From: Bacteroidales bacterium UBA3630
GTDB taxonomy: Bacteria; Bacteroidota; Bacteroidia; Bacteroidales; P3
Length of the DNA: 37,299 nucleotides
Direction of reading: 5' to 3'
NCBI GenBank assembly: GCA_002373995.1
Contig: DFLB01000031.1
Span: 106,226-143,524, forward strand
The position numbers were made by a program, and so were the translations under genes. Positions within the stretch are counted from its first letter, which is position 1; each line of letters begins with the position of its first letter. The notes beneath the pieces are model-generated. The model was not told where the DNA came from. It searched no databases and saw nothing but the letters and a program-made list of their open reading frames with translations. This document shows positions 31,487 to 37,299 of the stretch, piece after piece.

Positions 31487-34400
31487 TTATTGATTGTTTT
31501 CGAGAATTATGTTGGCAAGGCAGACGGCCACCTCCTGCGGTTCCTCGCGTGGGCGCCAGGCGAGGATGTAGGACACCTCGGCGCTGGCAACGGAGTAGCC
31601 TTTCTGCTGCATGTCGTCGATATACTGTCGTTTAGATCTTGAGAGGGATGCAATGAACTCTCCTTTTTCTGAGATGAGGTAGCCGTTCGAGTAGCGCAAG
31701 ATGTCCCCGCTACGCAATGAAAGGACGGACTCTTTGCGGTCGCGGAAGTAGTCGAGCCACACGTCGCGTAGGGTAAGGCAGACGGCAATTGTTGCAGGAT
31801 GACTGCCGGCATCCCAATGGGTAAGGGTGTAGAGGTTGTGGCAGGCTCGGGTGATGCCAACGTAGGATGCACGCAGTTCCTCAGGGCTGGAGGTTTCCGG
31901 GTCGGTAAGGAAGAGGTAGACGGTGTCGAACTCGCGGCCTTTAGCCTTATGAATAGTGCCGACAAAAACGCTGCCAGAGGTGGAGAGGAAGTCCTCAACA
32001 TCGCTTTCGAGGAGGAACTGACGAAGATCGCTACGGTAGTAGTTGCGGTTGGCGTGCTCGTATTGGCTCCAAAAGGTGCGCATGACGGGTAGCAGGCGGC
32101 TTGTGGCGTAGCGCTCACAGGTACGCTCCTTAGCCAGGCACCATTGCTCATGGGATATGGTGCCGCCGGCACCGGTTTGCTTCATAAAATAGCGCACCTC
32201 AGCGAGATTGATGAAGCGGAAGCCACCGCCGGATTGGGCGAGCGTGGCGTGGATGCCTTGCTGCTCCAGCTGGTAGGCTATCTGCAGAGCTTGCTCGTTG
32301 GTGCGGGTGAGAATGGCGGTGGAAGTTGAGTGTTGAGAGTTGAGAGTTGAGAGTGGCAAATGATGGGATGTGTCGACGAGTCCTTCCACTTTGTTTGCGG
32401 CCTGGATGGGGGTGTGCTTCATGCGGTTGGGGAGGTGCAGGACGAAGCGGTTGGCATAGTCGACAATGGCGCGGTCGGAGCGGAAATTGGTGGTCATTTC
32501 GTAGAAGGTGGCACCGTGGTCAGTGACAAGTGACTTCAGGTATTGGGAGTTGCTGCCGCGGAAAGCATAGATGTTCTGGTCGTCGTCGCCGACGGCAATT
32601 ACTCGCATGTCCTCGTTGCACTGCATGAGAGCAGAGACCAGGCGGTAGTCGTCGGGGCCCATGTCCTGCGCTTCATCAATGACGAGTACACTTTTGGCTA
32701 TCTTGGTCTCCTCAACCTCGCCTGTTTCAATCATCTCAGCCGCCCGGCTGACGACGGTATCGGCCTCTTCGAGAGAACCTTGCTTGCCGAGCAGGTCGAA
32801 GGCGAAAGAATGGAATGTTTTGATATCGACGAAATGGGCAGCATTGCCGACAAGGTCGATGAGGCGGAGTTTGAACTCGGTGGCGGCGGCCCGGGAGAAG
32901 GTGAGCATGAGCAGTTGCTCGTGTTTTACATCCTCCAGCAGCAGGAGGGAAGCCAGTTTATGTACCAGCACACGGGTTTTGCCGGTGCCGGGGCCAGCGG
33001 CAACGACGATGCATCGCGACTCTTTGTCGTTGATTATTTCCATCTGCCTATCCGAGAGACTGCCGAAAATTTTGTTGTATTTGGCGGGAGTGATGTTCTT
33101 GCCGATTTGCGTTCGACGTTCTCCCTTGAAGTATTTTGAGATAAAGGCTTTATAGTCGAGCAGGAAATAGTCGCTGACGTAGCGGAGTGCGGCGGCGTAG
33201 TCGCGGACCATGATGTTGGCGTATTCGCCGACGATGTGGATTTGTTGGATGCGCTGGCGATAGAATTCGTCGAGGAGGCGGTAGTGCTCTTTGGTATACC
33301 CGAACCGGCGTTCGACCATGCGTTTGAGCTGCATGGAGTTATAGATGACCAGGAAGCCGCCTTCCAGTTTCAGCAGATCGGTCTTGCTGAGGTAGAGCAG
33401 GGCCTCCTCCATGTCGGTGGCTGAGGGAGGTTCGGCAAGGGTGAGCTGTGAGCAGTATTGCTTGAGCAGTTCGATAAGCGAGAAGGACACGAGTGTTGTC
33501 TCCCCATCGTTCTTCTGCGCACAGAGCCTGTCCACTACAAAGCGGCAGAGGCCGACACGTTGTTCGAAGCGCTTGAGCGTATCATCCAAAGACACTTGGA
33601 GTCGAAGACTGACAGTATCGCTGAAGATGTGTTCCTCTTTGCGCACATAGTTTTTCAGGGAGAGGAAATAGAGAAGCGTCTTGAGGCGGCGAACGGTGCA
33701 GAAGGCCAAGCCAGACTTGTGCGCCTCTTCGTTCAACAGTTTATAGTTTAGTTCCCGGTTTTCTTCGCAGAGGTGCATCAAAAGAAACTGCTCCAGACGC
33801 AGGGTGTTGTCCAGCTCACGGCGTGTGGTGCTTTTGACAATCCAGGCCTGCATGTCGCGGCTGTCAGCGAGGATGCCTTCTTGCCGCATGAGGTTGACGC
33901 TATGGATGACCGTTTCTTTCGTCATGCCGAGGACATCGGCCAGATAGTCGATGCGGCTTTCGGCCTCGTCGGTGTTGTCGGTAGTGGCACGGCGACTGAT
34001 GAGCGAACTGATGATGCGGGCAGCCTGCTCGCGTGTGGTTTCGTCGAAGAGCGGCGAAAGGGTCAGCCGGCGGCGGGCATCATCCATGTTAGCTACAGTG
34101 ATGCCTGTGGCAAAGATGTGCGGGGTGTTGCTACCACGGGTCACCAGTCCGGCGTTCTCCAGAGCCGCGATGGCGGCCTTGACGCGGGTTTCGATGTCGT
34201 CGACTTCCTCGTTCCAACCAGCCTGACGAGCAATCTCCAGCGGAGAGCAGCTGACGGTGGGCTGTTTGGGAGTGAGGACTTTTATGGCTTTCCAAACCTG
34301 CTGGATTTCGCTGATGGAAAGCTTTGTCTGGTTGAGAAGAAGGAAGTGTTTGTCGAGATCGTTGTCTGAATAGAGCACGTAGCACTCGGCCTCCATGTGC

Positions 34401-36136
34401 GGGTCGCGTCCTGCCCGACCAGCTTCTTGGACGTAGGCTTCCAGCGAGTCGCTGATGTCGTAGTGAACCACCAGACCAACGTCCTTTTTGTCCACCCCCA
34501 TGCCGAAAGCCGAGGTGGCGACAATCACCTGTGCATCGCCGTTCATGAAGGCTTCCTGGTTGCGGATTTTGTCGGCAGCTTCCATCCCACCATTGAAGGG
34601 CAAGGCCCTGATGCCATCAGCACGTAGATGTGCGGATATTTCTCGTGTGCGTTTTTTACGGCTGACATAAACTATGGTCGGGCATTGCCTGCCGAGAATG
34701 AGCGAGCGGAGGTGGTTGTATTTCTCGTCGTCGGTGTCGGCATGAATGACGGAGTAATGAAGGTTTTTGCGTTCGGCGTTGGCGGCAAAGACCTTCAGCT
34801 CCAAGCCGAGTTTGGAACGGAAGTAGTCGCAGATGTCGCTGACGACTTTCTGCTTGGCGGTGGCCGTAAAGCAGCTAACGGCGATGGGTTGCTGCTGATG
34901 CTTTTGCTCCTGTAGATTGCGGATGAAATCGCCGATATATAGATAGTCGGGACGGAAGTCCTGACCCCAAGCCGAGAAGCAGTGGGCCTCGTCGATGACG
35001 AAGCGCACCACGCTGCGGCCCAGCAGCAGCCGCTCGACAGTTTTGCTGCGGAGCATTTCGGGGGCGATGTAGAGCAGGTTGGCACTACCCTCGGCCACCT
35101 GCTGCACGGCTGCGGCGCGCTCGATGGGGTCGAGCAGGCCGTTGATGGTTACCGCGTCGCTGATGCCACGTTCGGCGAGGTTGTCCACCTGGTCTTTCAT
35201 CAAGCTTTGCAGGGGCGAGATGACGACCGTCAGCCCATGAGTGTTGCGACCGGCCATCAGTGCGGGCAGCTGGAAGGTCAGACTCTTGCCTCCGCCTGTG
35301 GGGAAAATGCAAAGCAAGGATTCGCCACGGATGGCGGATTCAACAGCCTGTTGCTGCATATTCATTCCATCGAAAAGACGGAATTCGTCGTAGCCGAAGA
35401 ACTCACGCAGGCCGTGGTGTGCATTCAGTTGCTTTTTGCAGTATTCACATTCTCCACACGGGGTGTTGCGCAGGAAGTTCATCACATTGGCCACCTTTGG
35501 GTAGTTGCGCATTACCCATGCCGGGGTGATGCTCATCATATCGTCGGCCCCGATGACCGCCAAGGCGTAGGCCAGCTCGACGGGGTAGTGCTTCGCCACA
35601 GCCGCAAGGTTGGCATGGGTGCAAATACGACCTGCGTATTCCTGCTGTATGTTTTCAACCAACACTTGTCCTTTGATGGGGGCGTCGGATGCGTCGATGT
35701 AAGCGAAGAAAGCTTCAAACTCTTTTGTTTGTGACAAGAGGGAGCGGTAGATGGATTGCCGACTCGGTGACAATCCACACCAGGCTGCTATTTCGTCATA
35801 GAACAAATCTCGTGCTTTCTGGGCATCGTTGACGGGATTGTTGAATTCATCCACCTGCAGCTTGTCGTCTTTCACCAGACGATGGTATGGCTTGTTGGGG
35901 AATAGCAGCGGGGAGAGGGGAAGGGTGTCGACGAAGATGTGGTTGCCGGTTATAGGGGTGTGTTTCAGGTCGAAGCCGATGATGTTGTGTCCACAAACGA
36001 CACTGCAAGGCTCTACAAAAGCCAGGAATTCTGCCTTGCTGTGCGTATGCAGAAGCGCTCCGTCTTGGCGCACGGCACCATAGTCCTGCACTTTTTTGTT
36101 TTGTGGGTTTACTTCAGTGTCGATAAAGACAATCAT
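31487..36136 (-). CDS. Three-part fusion: exonuclease-like domain, RecQ (SF2) helicase and UvrD (SF1A) helicase
   Basis: 1549 aa from ATG 36136; a TTG 24 bp upstream is rejected because it overlaps the -7 box. Residues 1-100 look like a DEDD 3'-5' exonuclease start (MIVFIDTEVN with Asp6 and Glu8; GHNIIGFDLKH near 50-59). A Cys cluster (CGECEYC, about 227-233) precedes the RecQ core with Walker A FPTGGGKS (278-285), DEAH (382-385), SCFTATA and QEAGRAGRD (570-578). A winged-helix-like region follows. From about 1035, a full SF1A helicase: Walker A AAGPGTGKT (about 1050), VIDEAQDMGPDD, VGDDDQNIYAFRGSN, TNFRSD, TIHKAKGREFDTVY (about 1397) and YVGITRA (about 1428). All key residues appear present in both motors. 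It probably acts in DNA repair, recombination or defence; role inferred from domains only. Confidence 0.9.
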   Translation of the reverse strand: MIVFIDTEVNPQNKKVQDYGAVRQDGALLHTHSKAEFLAFVEPCSVVCGHNIIGFDLKHTPITGNHIFVDTLPLSPLLFPNKPYHRLVKDDKLQVDEFNNPVNDAQKARDLFYDEIAAWCGLSPSRQSIYRSLLSQTKEFEAFFAYIDASDAPIKGQVLVENIQQEYAGRICTHANLAAVAKHYPVELAYALAVIGADDMMSITPAWVMRNYPKVANVMNFLRNTPCGECEYCKKQLNAHHGLREFFGYDEFRLFDGMNMQQQAVESAIRGESLLCIFPTGGGKSLTFQLPALMAGRNTHGLTVVISPLQSLMKDQVDNLAERGISDAVTINGLLDPIERAAAVQQVAEGSANLLYIAPEMLRSKTVERLLLGRSVVRFVIDEAHCFSAWGQDFRPDYLYIGDFIRNLQEQKHQQQPIAVSCFTATAKQKVVSDICDYFRSKLGLELKVFAANAERKNLHYSVIHADTDDEKYNHLRSLILGRQCPTIVYVSRKKRTREISAHLRADGIRALPFNGGMEAADKIRNQEAFMNGDAQVIVATSAFGMGVDKKDVGLVVHYDISDSLEAYVQEAGRAGRDPHMEAECYVLYSDNDLDKHFLLLNQTKLSISEIQQVWKAIKVLTPKQPTVSCSPLEIARQAGWNEEVDDIETRVKAAIAALENAGLVTRGSNTPHIFATGITVANMDDARRRLTLSPLFDETTREQAARIISSLISRRATTDNTDEAESRIDYLADVLGMTKETVIHSVNLMRQEGILADSRDMQAWIVKSTTRRELDNTLRLEQFLLMHLCEENRELNYKLLNEEAHKSGLAFCTVRRLKTLLYFLSLKNYVRKEEHIFSDTVSLRLQVSLDDTLKRFEQRVGLCRFVVDRLCAQKNDGETTLVSFSLIELLKQYCSQLTLAEPPSATDMEEALLYLSKTDLLKLEGGFLVIYNSMQLKRMVERRFGYTKEHYRLLDEFYRQRIQQIHIVGEYANIMVRDYAAALRYVSDYFLLDYKAFISKYFKGERRTQIGKNITPAKYNKIFGSLSDRQMEIINDKESRCIVVAAGPGTGKTRVLVHKLASLLLLEDVKHEQLLMLTFSRAAATEFKLRLIDLVGNAAHFVDIKTFHSFAFDLLGKQGSLEEADTVVSRAAEMIETGEVEETKIAKSVLVIDEAQDMGPDDYRLVSALMQCNEDMRVIAVGDDDQNIYAFRGSNSQYLKSLVTDHGATFYEMTTNFRSDRAIVDYANRFVLHLPNRMKHTPIQAANKVEGLVDTSHHLPLSTLNSQHSTSTAILTRTNEQALQIAYQLEQQGIHATLAQSGGGFRFINLAEVRYFMKQTGAGGTISHEQWCLAKERTCERYATSRLLPVMRTFWSQYEHANRNYYRSDLRQFLLESDVEDFLSTSGSVFVGTIHKAKGREFDTVYLFLTDPETSSPEELRASYVGITRACHNLYTLTHWDAGSHPATIAVCLTLRDVWLDYFRDRKESVLSLRSGDILRYSNGYLISEKGEFIASLSRSKRQYIDDMQQKGYSVASAEVSYILAWRPREEPQEVAVCLANIILENNQ
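32324..32351. repeat. 7-bp micro-repeat in the fusion helicase gene (4 units)
   Basis: AGTTGAG, TGTTGAG, AGTTGAG, AGTTGAG (a fifth unit, AGTGGCA, is degenerate). It encodes STLNSQHSTST, a linker between SF1A motifs near residue 1265. Confidence 0.9.
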
Positions 36137-36157
36137 CTGTTTCTTGTTTCGCGACTG

Positions 36158-36189
36158 CAAAATTACGCTTTTTCATGCACATGGCCAAA
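36158..36189 (-). promoter_or_regulatory. Promoter of the fusion helicase gene
   Basis: On the minus strand TTTG (36189-36186), 20 bp, TAATTTTG (36165-36158). The leader is about 20 nt to the ATG at 36136. Six bases separate its -33 box from that of a divergent plus-strand promoter. Confidence 0.72.
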
Positions 36190-36195
36190 TAATAT

Positions 36196-36226
36196 TTTGC
36201 CAGTCCGATTTATTTTCGTATTTTTG
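36196..36226 (+). promoter_or_regulatory. Divergent promoter for the AT-rich gene at 36457
   Basis: TTTG (36196-36199), 19 bp, TATTTTTG (36219-36226). A start near 36230 gives a leader of about 225 nt. Confidence 0.68.
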
Positions 36227-36334
36227 CATCCGATTTCATAAGGAAATCGTCGAAGCGTTATACTCGTTTCTTGTAAGAGAAAATGTGAGAAGTTTTCATG
36301 ATGTGCAAGAACAGTGTGATGGCTTCACGTGTAT

Positions 36335-36415
36335 AGCGTGGGCTATTTGCTGCATCTTCACATCAAGGTAATTCTCACAACCATCTCTTAAAGATGTGGT
36401 ATGATAGGCCACGCT
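36335..36415 (+). promoter_or_regulatory. Nested inverted repeat in the leader of the AT-rich gene
   Basis: AGCGTGGGCTAT (36335-36346) pairs with ATAGGCCACGCT (36404-36415) with one mismatch; inside, CATCTT (36353-36358) pairs with AAGATG (36391-36396). It ends about 40 nt before the start codon, so it could control translation or be a binding site for a regulator. Confidence 0.55.
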
Positions 36416-36456
36416 TCTTTGTATATGGAATAAAACTACAAAAGGAAGGATAAAAA

Positions 36457-37146
36457 ATGAAACAGATTCTTACTCTCGGGATAGCATTGATGTTCTCCAT
36501 TGTGGCTTTTGCACAAAAGAATGCTACAAAATTTCTTGGAATTCCAGTTGATGGAACAAAAACTTCAATGATTCAAAAATTGAAATCAAAAGGGTTTACA
36601 TACAATACCACTCGAGACTATTTAGAAGGCGAGTTCAATGGCCGGTCTGTGCATGTTGTTATCGCAACAAACAACAACAAAGTATGGCGGATTATGGTTG
36701 AAGATGCCGTTCCAACAAATGAAACCAATATTAAAATAAGATTCAACACTCTTTGCCGACAGTTTGAAAAGAACGGCAAATATATGCCACAGGATTTTGT
36801 GGGAGAATTTGAAATTAGTGAGGATGTTGATTTGTCTTATGAGATGGTAGTGAACAAAAAAAGATTTCAAGCAGCATATTATCAGGTTGACGAGAAAGAT
36901 ATGGATTCTACAAGTGCAAGAGAATATGCAATGGAAAAGGTGATGAGTAAATATACGCAAGATGAACTTGCTGCAATGAGCGAAGAAGACGGTCAAAAAC
37001 TCCTTATCAATACGGCTTTAAAATATGTAAATGATAGAATTTCGCATAAATCCGTGTGGTTCATGATAAGTAGGGAGTATGGTGATTATTCCATATTGAT
37101 ATATTACGATAATGAACTAAATAGATCCAATGGCGAGGATTTATAG
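36457..37146 (+). CDS. Exported protein of unknown function, AT-rich
   Basis: 229 aa with a signal peptide (MKQILTLGIALMFSIVAFAQ). The mature part begins KNATKFLGIPVDGTKTSMIQ and KLKSKGFTYN, a pattern I have seen in unnamed Bacteroidota exported proteins. No catalytic motif or lipobox is visible. A strong Shine-Dalgarno-like AAGGAAGGA ends 6 nt before the ATG, unusual for this phylum. By eye the gene is only about 35-40% GC against near 60% for most neighbours, which suggests acquisition or different selection. It has its own promoter, a structured leader and following hairpins, so it is probably a single-gene unit. Confidence 0.7.
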   Translation: MKQILTLGIALMFSIVAFAQKNATKFLGIPVDGTKTSMIQKLKSKGFTYNTTRDYLEGEFNGRSVHVVIATNNNKVWRIMVEDAVPTNETNIKIRFNTLCRQFEKNGKYMPQDFVGEFEISEDVDLSYEMVVNKKRFQAAYYQVDEKDMDSTSAREYAMEKVMSKYTQDELAAMSEEDGQKLLINTALKYVNDRISHKSVWFMISREYGDYSILIYYDNELNRSNGEDL

Positions 37147-37167
37147 CGATTGAAATCAATAGCGGAT

Positions 37168-37208
37168 ACACCTGCGGCGTGGGCGAATGCCTGCGCCGCA
37201 GGTGTTTT
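37168..37208 (+). terminator. Terminator hairpin after the AT-rich gene
   Basis: ACACCTGCGGCG (37168-37179) pairs perfectly with CGCCGCAGGTGT (37194-37205), 14-nt loop, then TTT (four Ts counting the last stem base). It starts 21 nt after the stop codon. The T-run is short, so efficiency is uncertain. Confidence 0.75.
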
Positions 37209-37226
37209 ATAAGCGAAACTAAAATT

Positions 37227-37258
37227 AAAAGGTGTCTGCAGGGTTGCAGACGCCTTTT
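37227..37258. terminator. Second terminator hairpin, A/T flanked on both arms
   Basis: AAAAGGTGTCTGCA (37227-37240) pairs with TGCAGACGCCTTTT (37245-37258), 14 bp with one G-U, loop GGGT. With A-tract and T-tract at the ends it can act on both strands, for the gene at left or for a gene beyond the right edge. Confidence 0.75.
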
Positions 37259-37271
37259 GTTTGATGTGTGC

Positions 37272-37299
37272 CTTGGATATGCTTAGGATGTGCTTAGGA
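37272..37299 (+). repeat. Start of a second 11-bp repeat family at the window edge
   Basis: GGATATGCTTA (37275-37285) and GGATGTGCTTA (37286-37296) followed by GGA: two copies of an 11-bp unit starting GGAT, cut off by the window end. The period equals that of the GGACC elements but the sequence differs. Confidence 0.6.

Larger units (their letters stand above)
36137..36456. other. Divergent intergenic region with back-to-back promoters and long structured leader
   Basis: 320 bp, markedly AT-rich to the left, holding the two promoters. Downstream, a 12-aa open frame (ATG 36298 or 36301, ending TAG 36334-36336) touches the base of a long inverted repeat (36335-36415). No homologous RNA family was recognised. 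Confidence 0.6.

Noticed and set aside
36137..36160. TTG start for the fusion helicase
   Set aside because: The TTG is part of the -7 box TAATTTTG, so it would not be in the mRNA.

Overview
The window looks like chromosomal DNA of a member of the Bacteroidota, most likely a high-GC Bacteroidales. The pointers are type IX secretion (a PorZ-like protein and a C-terminal sorting domain), promoters of the form TTTG-N18-20-TAnnTTTG instead of -35/-10 boxes, mostly A-rich rather than strong Shine-Dalgarno leaders, and several Bacteroidota-type proteins (RecO, MreC/MreD, a GreA-like small protein, DUF1573, a VorB-type oxoacid oxidoreductase). I cannot name the genus.

Layout. 1-1208: 5' part of urocanate hydratase (hutU, minus strand, cut by the window edge). 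1246-2973: secreted choice-of-anchor-L protein with a T9SS sorting domain. 3225-12416: a tightly packed minus-strand run, read from the right as PE-rich protein, gmk, mreC, TraB/GumN protein, mreD, porZ, recO, subtilisin-like protease with a C-terminal beta-barrel-like region. It joins cell-shape, nucleotide, secretion and repair genes, with overlaps at gmk/mreC, TraB/mreD and mreD/porZ. 12831-17373 (plus): secreted M16 zinc protease and an overlapping multi-spanning GT-C/PMT-like membrane protein. 17370-21044 (minus): DUF1573, aminotransferase and GreA-like genes, preceded upstream by a DUF389 membrane protein. 21373-24132 (plus): four-gene 2-oxoacid:ferredoxin oxidoreductase operon with a terminator. 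24625-26484: glmS with a clean promoter and a strong terminator shared with the convergent gene. 26514-29827 (minus): transglutaminase lipoprotein and cutC. 29985-36136 (minus): pepD and a very large exonuclease-RecQ-UvrD fusion helicase. 36457-37146 (plus): an AT-rich exported protein of unknown function behind a long structured leader, then two hairpins.

Two kinds of repeat stand out beyond the genes. (1) Five intergenic elements, each a GGTCCG-type hairpin (degenerate in one) followed by four or more 11-bp units (consensus GGACCAYCMTC), lie at 3107-3184, 12589-12678, 21119-21187, 24317-24387 and 29887-29967. A different 11-bp repeat starts at the right edge. (2) Short tandem repeats with 7- or 8-bp units lie inside or against open reading frames in at least six genes (porZ, the transglutaminase gene twice, cutC, pepD, the fusion helicase, and just upstream of recO). 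Their unit length is not a multiple of three, so gain or loss of one unit would shift the frame.

No tRNA, rRNA, CRISPR array, insertion sequence or prophage gene was recognised. All calls come from reading the sequence and knowledge of protein families; no database search was run.
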